Shown here: piece by piece, positions 44,238-52,407 of the stretch
Position numbering within the stretch: position 1 is the first letter of the stretch
How the letters are laid out: each line of letters opens with the position of its first letter
Assembly (NCBI GenBank): GCA_965220855.1
Contig: CBDCQY010000001.1
Coordinates: 2,604,001 to 2,668,000 of the forward strand
Direction: 5' to 3'
From: Bin95 sp965220855
GTDB taxonomy: Bacteria > Pseudomonadota > Alphaproteobacteria > Bin95
Length of the DNA stretch: 64,000 bases
Notes under the pieces: model-generated
Database searches by the model: none
Told to the model about the DNA's origin: nothing
Seen by the model: only the letters and a program-made list of their open reading frames with translations
Made by a program: the position numbers and the translations under genes

Positions 44238-44737
44238 TGCGCCGCCGCCTGCTCCTGCTGCTGCCGCTGGCGCTGTTCGCGCTGCTGGCGGCGCATCTCT
44301 ATCTGGGCCTCGACGGCGAGCCGGACCGCGTCCCCTCGCCGCTGGTCGGCCGGCCGGCGCCGGCTTTCGCCATCGAGGGCCTGGCGACCGGCGACCTCGA
44401 ACCGCCGGCGCTGGTCAATTTCTTCGCCTCCTGGTGCGTGCCCTGCCGGGCCGAACATGCGCTGCTGAGCCGTCTGGCCGAGCAGGAAGGCGTCACCATC
44501 TACGGCATCGCCTACAAGGACACGCCGCTGGACGTCGCCACCTTCCTGGCCGAACTCGGCAATCCCTATCGCCGGATCGGCCTGGACCTGGAAGGCCTGG
44601 CCGGCGTCGATTGGGGCATTACCGGCGTGCCGGAGACCTTCGCGCTCGGCCCCGACGGCCGCATCGCCTTCAAGCATGCCGGGCCGCTGACCGCCGAGAT
44701 CGCGCGGCGGGACCTGCTGGCGGCGCTCGGGCGATGA
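44237..44737 (+). CDS. ccmG: Thiol:disulfide interchange protein CcmG (DsbE)
   Basis: The 166-residue protein has a membrane anchor (LLLLLPLALFALLAAHLYLG) and a periplasmic thioredoxin domain with the active site ASWCVPCRAEH and the cis-Pro loop ITGVPETF. It reduces the apocytochrome thiols for haem attachment. The ATG shares a base with the ccmF stop (TGATG). Confidence 0.95.
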   Translation: MRRRLLLLLPLALFALLAAHLYLGLDGEPDRVPSPLVGRPAPAFAIEGLATGDLEPPALVNFFASWCVPCRAEHALLSRLAEQEGVTIYGIAYKDTPLDVATFLAELGNPYRRIGLDLEGLAGVDWGITGVPETFALGPDGRIAFKHAGPLTAEIARRDLLAALGR

Positions 44738-45129
44738 TCCGGCTGCTGGCGATCGCGGCGGCGCTGCTGGCGCTGGCGCCGGCCCCCGCCGGGGCGGCGC
44801 TGGAGCCGGGCGAATTGCTGGCCGACCCTGCGCTGGAAGCGCGCGCGCGCACGCTCGGCAAGACGCTGCGCTGCGTCGTCTGCCAGAACCAGTCGATCGA
44901 CGATTCCGGCGCGGACCTCGCCCGCGACCTGCGCCAGGCGCTCCGCCGGCGGCTGCTGGCGGGCGACAGCGACGAGCAGGCGCTGGCCTTCATGACCGAA
45001 CGCTACGGCGACTATGTGCTGCTGAAGCCGCCGCTGAAGCCCTCGACCTGGCTGCTCTGGTTCGCGCCGGCAGGCTTCGCCGCGCTCGCGCTGCTGCTGG
45101 CGGCGCGCTTCTTCCGGCGGCGGCCGTGA
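44734..45129 (+). CDS. ccmH: Cytochrome c maturation protein CcmH (CcmL type)
   Basis: The 131-residue protein has a signal sequence (LLAIAAALLALAPAPAGA), the LRCVVCQNQSIDDSGADLA motif with two redox cysteines, DEQALAFMTERYGDYVLLKP and a C-terminal membrane helix (LLWFAPAGFAALALLLAARF). It handles the apocytochrome CxxCH cysteines together with CcmG. It overlaps ccmG and ccmI by four bases each. Confidence 0.95.
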   Translation: MIRLLAIAAALLALAPAPAGAALEPGELLADPALEARARTLGKTLRCVVCQNQSIDDSGADLARDLRQALRRRLLAGDSDEQALAFMTERYGDYVLLKPPLKPSTWLLWFAPAGFAALALLLAARFFRRRP

Positions 45130-45836
45130 GCGACGGCCTCTGGCTCTGGGTCGCGGCCTTCGGGCTGGCGGCGGCGAGCGCGCTGCTGGTGCTGCGCCCG
45201 CTGGCCCGCGCCGGCATGAAAACCGCGCCGGCGGTGGCGCTCGCCGCCGCGCCCGCCCTTATCGCCTTCGCGCTCTATCTCCGGATCGGCCAGCCCGGCC
45301 TGCCGGACATGCCGCTCGCCGAGCGCGGCGCGGAGGCGCAGCGCCACGCCGAGCTGACCCGGCTGGCGGCGCGCCTGGAGGCGCATCTGCACGCCGAACC
45401 CGACGATGCGCGCGGCTGGCGGGTGCTGGCCGGAGCCTGGCGCGGCCTCGGACGCCCGGAACTGACGGCCGAGGCGCTGGGCAAGGCCGTGCAGGCCGAA
45501 GGCGGCCTCGCCGGCGCGCCCGCCGACCTGCTCGCCGACCATGGCGAAGCGCTGATGCAGATCTCGGGCGGCGTCATCGCGCCCGAGGCGCTCGCCGTCT
45601 TCCGGGCCGCGCTCGCGCGCGAGCCGCAGCACCCTCGGGCCTGGTATTTTCTGGCGCTCCAGCGCCTGCAGGCCGGCGACGAGGCGGGCGCGCTCGCGCT
45701 CTGGCGCGGGCTGGAGGAGGCGCTGGCCCCGGAGGACCCCTCGCGCATCGTGCTGGCCAAGCGCATCGGGGAGCTGGCCCGCCGGCTCGGCCCGGCCGCC
45801 GACGATATCCGCCCGGCCGCGCCCGAGGCCGACTGA
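45126..45836 (+). CDS. ccmI: Cytochrome c maturation protein CcmI
   Basis: The 236-residue protein starts with GTG, has two membrane helices (about residues 4-24 and 34-54) with a loop, and a periplasmic TPR domain (GWRVLAGAWRGLGRPELTAE, WYFLALQRLQAGDEAGALAL). It holds apocytochrome c for the lyase. The end (GPAADDIRP) is normal in alphaproteobacteria. It closes the ccmDEFGHI unit. Confidence 0.9.
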   Translation: MSDGLWLWVAAFGLAAASALLVLRPLARAGMKTAPAVALAAAPALIAFALYLRIGQPGLPDMPLAERGAEAQRHAELTRLAARLEAHLHAEPDDARGWRVLAGAWRGLGRPELTAEALGKAVQAEGGLAGAPADLLADHGEALMQISGGVIAPEALAVFRAALAREPQHPRAWYFLALQRLQAGDEAGALALWRGLEEALAPEDPSRIVLAKRIGELARRLGPAADDIRPAAPEAD

Positions 45837-45856
45837 CCCGAACTCCCGGCCGTCGC

Positions 45857-46273
45857 CTATTTCCCGCCGCCGCCGAGCCGCTTGGCGAGCGCGCGCAGAT
45901 AGCGCCGGTCGATCTCGGAGAGGCCCTGCTGGCCCGCCTCGCGGCGCAGCTCCTGCAGCTCCTCCTTCATGTTGCGCGAGAGGCCCTTGCGCTCCAGCAG
46001 GCGGGTCAGCAGCTGCATGTCGTCGCCGCGATCCTCGGGCAGCGGCTCCGCCTCGGCGCCGTCGCCGGCGTCCGCATCGTCATCCGGATCGAGCTCGTCG
46101 AAGTCGAACGCATCGTCGGGCGGGTCCTCGGGCGCGATCAGATCGTCCCAGTCGAGGCCGCTCTCCGCGACCTGGGCCGCCAGCTCCCGCGCCGCCTGCA
46201 ACGCGTCGGCGTCGTCCTCCGCGCCAAGGCGCTCCAGCCGCTCCAGCAGCAGCAGCCGCTCCGCTTCGGTCAT
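45857..46273 (-). CDS. Hypothetical acidic helical protein
   Basis: The 138-residue product is strongly acidic in the middle (DDAFDFDELDPDDDADAGD, about residues 53-71) between two helical segments; the last 45 residues (LLTRLLERKGLSRNMKEELQ, DRRYLRALAKRLGGGGK) are basic. I know no domain. Its start (MTEAERLLLLERLERL) lies 14 bases after the stop of the upstream degenerate protease gene, so the two genes are probably co-transcribed. Confidence 0.65.
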   Translation of the reverse strand: MTEAERLLLLERLERLGAEDDADALQAARELAAQVAESGLDWDDLIAPEDPPDDAFDFDELDPDDDADAGDGAEAEPLPEDRGDDMQLLTRLLERKGLSRNMKEELQELRREAGQQGLSEIDRRYLRALAKRLGGGGK

Positions 46274-46287
46274 TCCGCTCTGCTCCG

Positions 46288-47304
46288 TCAGTGCCGGTTG
46301 GGCGTCTTGAGAAAGGAGCGACGGTCGGCCGAACGCACCGTCAGATGCAGCAATTCGCCGTCGCGATAGACATCGAGCGGCACCTCCACCCCGGCCGGCC
46401 CGAGCGCCCAGATGGCGCGGTAGAAGTCCGGCAGACCGCCGATCGGCTCGCCCGCCACGCCCAGCACCAGGTCGCCCACCTTGAGGCCGGCGCTGTCGGC
46501 CGGCCCGTCGTCGGTCAGCCCGGCGACGACCACCCGGTCTTCCACTTCCGCGCCGAACATGCCGAGCCAGGGGCGCGGCGGCCGCGAGGCGCGCCCGATG
46601 GCGGACAGATCGTCGAAGATCGGCGCCAGCAGCTCCACCGGCACGAACATGTTGCCGGGCCGCGCCTGGTCGCCCGGCAGGCTGTCCTGCACATAGAGCG
46701 AGCCGATCGCCGTCAGCAGCCCGTCGCGCGAGATCAGCGCCGCCCCGCTCCAGCGCGGATGCGGCGGCGCGGTGAACACGGCGTCGTCCAGCAGATATTC
46801 CCAGTAGCCGGCGAATTCCCGCTTTGAGACCACCGAGACCACCATGGCGAAATCGCCGCCGCCGCCGGCCGCCGCGATCACCTTGTCGCCGACCCGGAGC
46901 GAGTCCGACCCGCCGAGCGCCAGCGGCCGGCGCCCGAGCGCCCGGTCGGCGCGCAGCAGGCCGAGGCCGGTCACCTGGTCGTAGCCGACGACGCGCGCCG
47001 GAAACTGCTCGCCCTCGACATCGGTGAGCGTCACCTCGTCCGCCTCGGTGGCGAGATAGCCGATGGTGAGCAGATGGCCGCTCTCGTCGATCAGCACGGC
47101 GTTGCCCTCGCGCTCCTGTCCGAGCGTCGAGGCCGTGAAGGCGTCCTCGGGGATGTCCGCGTGATAGGCGAAGACCGCCGCAAGCGCCTCGTCCAGCGCG
47201 AACGGCCACTCGGCCGGATCGGGCTGCAGCTTGGCCGGCACGCCGCTTTCGACGGTCTGCAGACCCTTGAAGCGGTGGCCGTTGGCTCGAGAGACACTCA
47301 CCAT
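46288..47304 (-). CDS. HtrA-like protein with PDZ domain, catalytic residues lost
   Basis: The 338-residue product has a trypsin-like domain followed by a PDZ domain (RPWLGMFGAEVEDRVVVAGL, GLKVGDLVLGVAGEPIGG). The protease motifs have changed: the His-bearing TNNHV motif is TIGYL (80-84), the Asp-bearing TDLAVL is TGLGLL (112-117), and GNSGG is WSGAA, keeping one Ser (186). It has no clear signal peptide after MVSVSRANGHRFK. Proteolysis is therefore unlikely; it may bind peptides through the PDZ domain. The start choice is 47304 (or an ATG two codons earlier). Confidence 0.8.
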   Translation of the reverse strand: MVSVSRANGHRFKGLQTVESGVPAKLQPDPAEWPFALDEALAAVFAYHADIPEDAFTASTLGQEREGNAVLIDESGHLLTIGYLATEADEVTLTDVEGEQFPARVVGYDQVTGLGLLRADRALGRRPLALGGSDSLRVGDKVIAAAGGGGDFAMVVSVVSKREFAGYWEYLLDDAVFTAPPHPRWSGAALISRDGLLTAIGSLYVQDSLPGDQARPGNMFVPVELLAPIFDDLSAIGRASRPPRPWLGMFGAEVEDRVVVAGLTDDGPADSAGLKVGDLVLGVAGEPIGGLPDFYRAIWALGPAGVEVPLDVYRDGELLHLTVRSADRRSFLKTPNRH

Positions 47305-47525
47305 CGTCATTCCCAGTTGAGTCGGGGCGCAACCTAGCCCGTATTTCTCACGAGGGCCACCGAAGCCGGCGGGCGGCCGGGAAAGGGAAATGACGCCAAA
47401 ATGCAACGGGAAGTGTATAAGCGCCGGCGGAGTCCCTGAGACAGCATGAGGAGCGCCGCTTCCGTCATGGTCCGCGCGAGACGCACAGTCGCAGCACGCC
47501 GCCCGGCGTCGGCGAGGGCGGGGCG

Positions 47526-49667
47526 ATGCCGGTAGATGGCGGCGCGCACGGGTTCTGCCCGCCGGACTCGCCCGCGCGCTTCATCAATCGCGAGGTCTCC
47601 TGGCTCGCCTTCAACCAGCGCGTGCTGGAGGAGGCGTCGAACGCCGCGCATCCGCTGCTGGAGCGGCTGCGCTTCCTGTCGATCTCGGCCCAGAATCTGG
47701 ACGAGTTCTACATGGTGCGCGTCGCCGGGCTGAAGGGCCAGGTGGCGGCCGGCGTGCGCACGCCGAGCGCCGACGGGCTGACCCCGGCCCAGCAGCTGCA
47801 GGCCATCGACAGCCACGCCCGCCGGCTGGTGGAGAGCCAGCAGGAGTGCTGGCGGCGCCTGCTGCCCGAATTGCGCGCGGCGGGCATCGACCTGGTGGAC
47901 GCGGAGGCGCTCTCGGAAGAGGACCGGCGCTGGCTGGAAGCCTATTTCATGAGCGATGTGTTTCCCGTGCTCACGCCGCTCGCGGTCGATCCGGCGCATC
48001 CCTTCCCGTTCATCCCCAATGTCGGCTTCGGCCTGGTGCTCGACCTGCACTGCCCGGAGGACGGGCGCGACTTCGAGGCGCTGGTGCCGATCCCGGGCAA
48101 GCTCGACCGCTTCGTCGCCCTGCCCGGCCCGACGCGCCGCCATCTCGCCATCGAGGAGCTGGTGGCGATGTTTCTCGGCCATCTGTTTCCCGGCTTCACG
48201 CTGCGCGGCTCCGGCCGCTACCGGGTGATCCGCGACAGCGAGATGGAGATCGAGGAGGAGGCCGAGGACCTGGTGCGCCTGTTCGAGTCGGCGCTGCGCC
48301 GGCGGCGGCGCGGCCATGTGGTGCAGCTGTCCATCGACGCGCGGATGCCGACCGCGCTCGCGACCTCGCTGATCCGCCGCCTCGGCGCGGAGGTGGCGGA
48401 CGTCTTCGCGCTGGACGGGCCGGTCGGCCTCGGCGACATGGCCGAGCTGATCGACGGGCAGCGCCCGGACCTGCTGTTCCGGCCGTTCGAGGCGCGCTTC
48501 CCGGAGCGCATCCGCGATTTCGGCGGCGACTGCTTCGCCGCCATCCGCGCCAAGGACATCGTGGTCCACCATCCCTATGAAAGCTTCGACGTGGTGGTCC
48601 AGTTCCTGCGCCAGGCGGCGCAGGACCCCGATGTGCTGGCGATCAAGCAGACGCTCTATCGCACCTCGGAGGACTCGCCGATCGTCGCCGCGCTGATCGA
48701 GGCGGCGGAGGCCGGCAAGTCGGTCACCGCGCTGGTCGAGCTCAAGGCGCGCTTCGACGAGGAGGCGAACATCCGCTGGGCCCGCAATCTGGAGCGCGCC
48801 GGCGCGCTGGTGGTCTATGGCTTCCTCGACCTCAAGACCCACTGCAAGCTCTCGCTGGTGGTGCGGCGCGAGGCCGACGGGCTGCGCAGCTACGCCCATT
48901 ACGGCACCGGCAACTATCACCCCGTCAATGCGCGCATCTATACCGACCTGTCCTTCTTCACCACCGACCGGGAGCTGTGCAGCGACGCCAGCCGGCTGTT
49001 CAACTACACCACCGGCTCCGCAGAGCCGGCCCGCTTCGCGAAGATCGCCGTCTCGCCGCTCACGCTCGCGCCGCGCCTGCTGGAGCTGATCGAGGAGGAG
49101 ATCGCCCATGCCGAGGCCGGCCGGCCGGCGCAGATCTGGGCCAAGATGAACGCGCTGGTCGATCCCGAGGTGGTCGATGCGCTCTACCGGGCGTCCTCGG
49201 CCGGCGTCGAGATCGACCTGGTGGTGCGCGGCATCTGCTGCCTCCGGCCGGGCGTGCCGGGCCTCTCGGACAATATCCGCGTCAAGAGCATCGTCGGGCG
49301 CTTCCTCGAACATGCGCGCATCGTGTGCTTCGGGGCCGGGCAGGGCCTGCCCTCGCCGGATGCGCGGGTGTTCATCAGCTCCGCCGACTGGATGCCGCGC
49401 AACCTGCATCGCCGGGTCGAGACCTTCGTGCCGATCGAGAACCCGACCGTCCACCGCCAGGTCCAGGACCAGATCATGGCCGCCAATCTGAACGACACGG
49501 CGCAAAGCTGGCTGCTCGGCCCCGACGGCGGCTATGTGCGCGCCGAGGCCGGCCCCGCGCCCTTCTCCGCGCATCAATATTTCATGACCAATCCGAGCCT
49601 TTCCGGACGCGGCAGCGCGCTCGAACGGGCGGCCCAGAAACCGGAACCCCTGCCGGCCCCCGCCTGA
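47526..49667 (+). CDS. ppk: Polyphosphate kinase 1
   Basis: The 713-residue product has the PPK1 N-terminal domain (FINREVSWLAFNQRVLEEA), the head domain, and the two phospholipase-D-like C-terminal domains with HHPYESFDVVVQFLRQAA, IKQTLYRTSEDSPIVAAL, the active LKTHCKLSLVVRRE (His439), HYGTGNYHPVNARIYTD and SSADWMPRNLHRRVE. It makes polyphosphate from ATP. It is followed by ppx in 37 bases, the usual pair. Confidence 0.97.
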   Translation: MPVDGGAHGFCPPDSPARFINREVSWLAFNQRVLEEASNAAHPLLERLRFLSISAQNLDEFYMVRVAGLKGQVAAGVRTPSADGLTPAQQLQAIDSHARRLVESQQECWRRLLPELRAAGIDLVDAEALSEEDRRWLEAYFMSDVFPVLTPLAVDPAHPFPFIPNVGFGLVLDLHCPEDGRDFEALVPIPGKLDRFVALPGPTRRHLAIEELVAMFLGHLFPGFTLRGSGRYRVIRDSEMEIEEEAEDLVRLFESALRRRRRGHVVQLSIDARMPTALATSLIRRLGAEVADVFALDGPVGLGDMAELIDGQRPDLLFRPFEARFPERIRDFGGDCFAAIRAKDIVVHHPYESFDVVVQFLRQAAQDPDVLAIKQTLYRTSEDSPIVAALIEAAEAGKSVTALVELKARFDEEANIRWARNLERAGALVVYGFLDLKTHCKLSLVVRREADGLRSYAHYGTGNYHPVNARIYTDLSFFTTDRELCSDASRLFNYTTGSAEPARFAKIAVSPLTLAPRLLELIEEEIAHAEAGRPAQIWAKMNALVDPEVVDALYRASSAGVEIDLVVRGICCLRPGVPGLSDNIRVKSIVGRFLEHARIVCFGAGQGLPSPDARVFISSADWMPRNLHRRVETFVPIENPTVHRQVQDQIMAANLNDTAQSWLLGPDGGYVRAEAGPAPFSAHQYFMTNPSLSGRGSALERAAQKPEPLPAPA

Positions 49668-49704
49668 GCCGGCCGGCCGGCAGGCCGCGCGGAGCGAAGA
49701 GGTC

Positions 49705-51171
49705 ATGCCCAGACGAGTCGGCATCGTCGATATCGGATCGAACTCGATCCGCCTGGTGGTCTATGGCAATCGGGTGGAGAGCTTCCGCCCGCTGTTCAAC
49801 GACAAGGCGACCTGCCGGCTGGGCGCGCAGCTGGAGCGGACCGGCAAGCTCGACCCCGAAGGCCGCGAACTCGCCGAGCGCGCCTATCTGCGCTTCGTCA
49901 ATGTGGCGAGGCTGATGGGGGTCGAGCGGCTGGAATCCTACGCCACCGCCGCCATTCGCGACGCGCTGGACGGCGCGGACTTCGCGCGCCGGCTCGAAGA
50001 GCTGAGCGGCGAGCGCATCGAGGTGCTGAGCGGCAAGGACGAGGCGCTGGCCGGCGCGCGCGGCGTGCTGGGGGCGATACCGGATGCGGCCGGCGCGGTC
50101 GGGGACCTCGGCGGCGGCAGTCTCGAACTCACTCGCGTCGGCCGCGGCCGCGCCTCGAAGAGCCTGAGCCTGCCGCTCGGCGTGCTCCGCCTCGCGGAGG
50201 TCGGCGGACCGGCGGACCTTGCGCGGCATGTCGTCGCGACGCTGGACCGGGCGGACTGGCTGAAGCCGACCGACCCGCCGGGCGATCTCTATTGCGTCGG
50301 CGGCTCCTGGCGGGCCTGGGCGCGGCTGCATATCGCGCATCGGCGCTACCCGCTCGACATCGTCCACCAATATGCCGCGCCGGCCGCCGAGGCGCGGGAC
50401 TTCTCCGCCCTGCTGACGCGGATGAGCGCCGACACGCTCGCCGGCCTCGCCGCGATCTCCCGCCGCCGGCGCCCGCACATGCCCGCCGCCGCCGAGATCA
50501 TGGCCCAGCTGATCGACCGGCTGGCGCCCGCGCGGGTGGTCTTCTCCAGCGCGGGCTTGCGCGAGGGGCTGATGCTGCATCGCGAGCGCAAGCGGCTCGC
50601 CCGGCGCGACCCGCTGCTGGTCATGTGCAGCCGCATCGGGCGGGCCGGCGCGCGCCAGCGCATGACGCCCCGCACGCTGCTGGCCTGGGTCCAGGCGCTG
50701 GAGGCCGGCCTCTCGCCCGCCGAGGAGCGCATCGCGCGCGCCGCCTGCCGCCTGGTCGATATCGCCGGCATGGAGCATCCCTCCTACCGGGCCGAGCACG
50801 CCTTCCTGCGCGCCTTCCGCCTGCCGGCGCTCGCCATCGAGCATTCCGAGCGCGCCCTTCTGGGCCTCATCCTGGCGGCGCGCTACGCCGGGCGGATCGA
50901 CCAGGAGTGGACCGCGCCCGCCCGCCGGCTGATCGGCGAGGACCGCCGCGCCCGCGCCCTGCAGGTCGGGCGGGCGCTGCATCTCGCCATGTCGCTGGCG
51001 CCGGGGATCGCCGCCGCCCGGCTGCAGCGCGAGGCGGGCCGGCTCAGCCTCTTCGTCGATCCGGACTCGATCGGCCCGGATGTCGAGCGCCGGCTCGGCC
51101 TCTTGGCCGACGCGCTGGGGCTTCGCCCGGCGCTACGGGACCTCGGCGACCACGACCCGACCGCGCTTTAG
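49705..51171 (+). CDS. ppx: Exopolyphosphatase / guanosine pentaphosphatase (Ppx/GppA)
   Basis: The 488-residue product has the actin-like fold motifs RRVGIVDIGSNSIRLVVYG, ATAAIRDALDGADF, VGDLGGGSLELTRVG and a C-terminal HD-like helical region with HRYPLDIVHQY and HARR sections. It removes terminal phosphates from polyphosphate or pppGpp. Its stop overlaps the convergent rnd gene by 39 bases. Confidence 0.95.
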   Translation: MPRRVGIVDIGSNSIRLVVYGNRVESFRPLFNDKATCRLGAQLERTGKLDPEGRELAERAYLRFVNVARLMGVERLESYATAAIRDALDGADFARRLEELSGERIEVLSGKDEALAGARGVLGAIPDAAGAVGDLGGGSLELTRVGRGRASKSLSLPLGVLRLAEVGGPADLARHVVATLDRADWLKPTDPPGDLYCVGGSWRAWARLHIAHRRYPLDIVHQYAAPAAEARDFSALLTRMSADTLAGLAAISRRRRPHMPAAAEIMAQLIDRLAPARVVFSSAGLREGLMLHRERKRLARRDPLLVMCSRIGRAGARQRMTPRTLLAWVQALEAGLSPAEERIARAACRLVDIAGMEHPSYRAEHAFLRAFRLPALAIEHSERALLGLILAARYAGRIDQEWTAPARRLIGEDRRARALQVGRALHLAMSLAPGIAAARLQREAGRLSLFVDPDSIGPDVERRLGLLADALGLRPALRDLGDHDPTAL

Positions 51172-52311
51172 CGTCAGCGCCAGTTCGCCGCGCAGGAGCC
51201 GCTCGGCGTCGGCGCCGAACAGCTCCCGCCGCCAGCCCTTCAGCAGCGGGCCGTCGCCGTCTCCGCCCGCCAGCCGCTCCAGCTCCTCGCTGCTCGCCAC
51301 CAGCTTCTGCGCCACGCCCTCGCGCTCGACGCGCTCCTTGAGCAGCACCCGCAGCAACTCCATGGCGGGGCCGACGCCCTTGGGCCGCTCGCGCTCCGGC
51401 GGCGGTTCGGGGCGCGCGTCGGGCGGCGCGGCCTTGCCCGCCGCCACCGCCGCCAGCAGGCCCGGCCCGAGCCGGCCCTCGGCCATGCCGCGCGTCACGC
51501 CCCGGCAGGCGGCCAGCGCTTCCGCCGTCTCCGGCCCCTGGGCGGCGATGTCGAGCAGCGCATCCTCGCGCAGCACCCGGTTGCGCGGCAGGTCGAGGCG
51601 CTGCGCCTCGCGCTCCCGCCAGGCCGCGACCGCCTGCACCACCGCCAGGAAGGCGGGGTCGGAACTGCGGGTCTTGAGCCGCCGCCAGGCGTGCTCCGGG
51701 TCGAGGCGATAGGTCTCGGGGTCGAGCAGCACCTCCTCTTCCTCCGCCACCCAGTCGGCGCGGCCGTTGCGGCGAAGCCGCCCCGCCAGCCCCTCATAGA
51801 CCGGCCGGAGCCAGATCACGTCGGCGAGCGCATAGTCGATCTGCCGCTCCGGCAGCGGGCGGCGCGCCCAGTCGGCGAAGCGGGCGCCCTTGTCGAGCCG
51901 CCGGCCGGCGAAATGGCGCACCAGCGTGTCGTAGGCCGCCTGGTCGCCGAAGCCGCACACCATGGCGGCGATCTGGGTGTCGAGCAGCGGCTCGGGAATG
52001 ACGCCGCCCTTATGGAAGAAGATCTCGATGTCCTGGCGGGCCGCATGCATCACCTTGGGCACGGACGGGTCGGCCAGCAGCCGCCAGAGGGGGCCGAGGT
52101 CGAGACCGTCGGCCATGCCGTCCACGGCGCGCGCCACCTCCGCATCGGCCAGCTGGATCAGGCAGAGCTTCGGCCAGTAGGTCGCATCCCGCATGAACTC
52201 CGTATCGACGGTGACATAGTCCGCGTTGTGCAGGCGGGCGCAGAAGGCGTCCAGCTCCGCCTGGCTGTCGATCGGGCGCCGGTCGGGCGCCGGTATGGCT
52301 GGCGAGGGCAT
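51133..52311 (-). CDS. rnd: Ribonuclease D
   Basis: The 392-residue product has the DEDDy exonuclease domain (YVTVDTEFMRDATYWPKLCL, MHAARQDIEIFFHKGG, YALADVIWLRPVYEGLAGRL) and an HRDC domain (VQAVAAWREREAQRLDLPRN) for RNA binding. It trims 3' ends of tRNA precursors. It is divergent from aspS. Confidence 0.95.
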   Translation of the reverse strand: MPSPAIPAPDRRPIDSQAELDAFCARLHNADYVTVDTEFMRDATYWPKLCLIQLADAEVARAVDGMADGLDLGPLWRLLADPSVPKVMHAARQDIEIFFHKGGVIPEPLLDTQIAAMVCGFGDQAAYDTLVRHFAGRRLDKGARFADWARRPLPERQIDYALADVIWLRPVYEGLAGRLRRNGRADWVAEEEEVLLDPETYRLDPEHAWRRLKTRSSDPAFLAVVQAVAAWREREAQRLDLPRNRVLREDALLDIAAQGPETAEALAACRGVTRGMAEGRLGPGLLAAVAAGKAAPPDARPEPPPERERPKGVGPAMELLRVLLKERVEREGVAQKLVASSEELERLAGGDGDGPLLKGWRRELFGADAERLLRGELALTLKRGRVVVAEVP

Positions 52312-52320
52312 GGGCGCTGC

Positions 52321-52348
52321 TGATAGGGCCTGCCCGCCGGCTTGACAA
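52321..52348 (-). promoter_or_regulatory. Possible rnd promoter sharing a TTGACAA element with aspS
   Basis: On the minus strand TTGTCA (52348-52343) and CTATCA (52326-52321) are 16 bases apart, just before rnd. The same element read forward gives TTGACA (52342-52347), a good -35 box for aspS, though its -10 region (around TCCATT) is weak. The two genes may thus share one -35 element. This is by eye only. Confidence 0.35.
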
Positions 52349-52407
52349 GCGAGGCCCGCTCATTCCATTCCCCGCGCCTGCCACCGCGAACCGGATATCG
52401 CTGTCCC

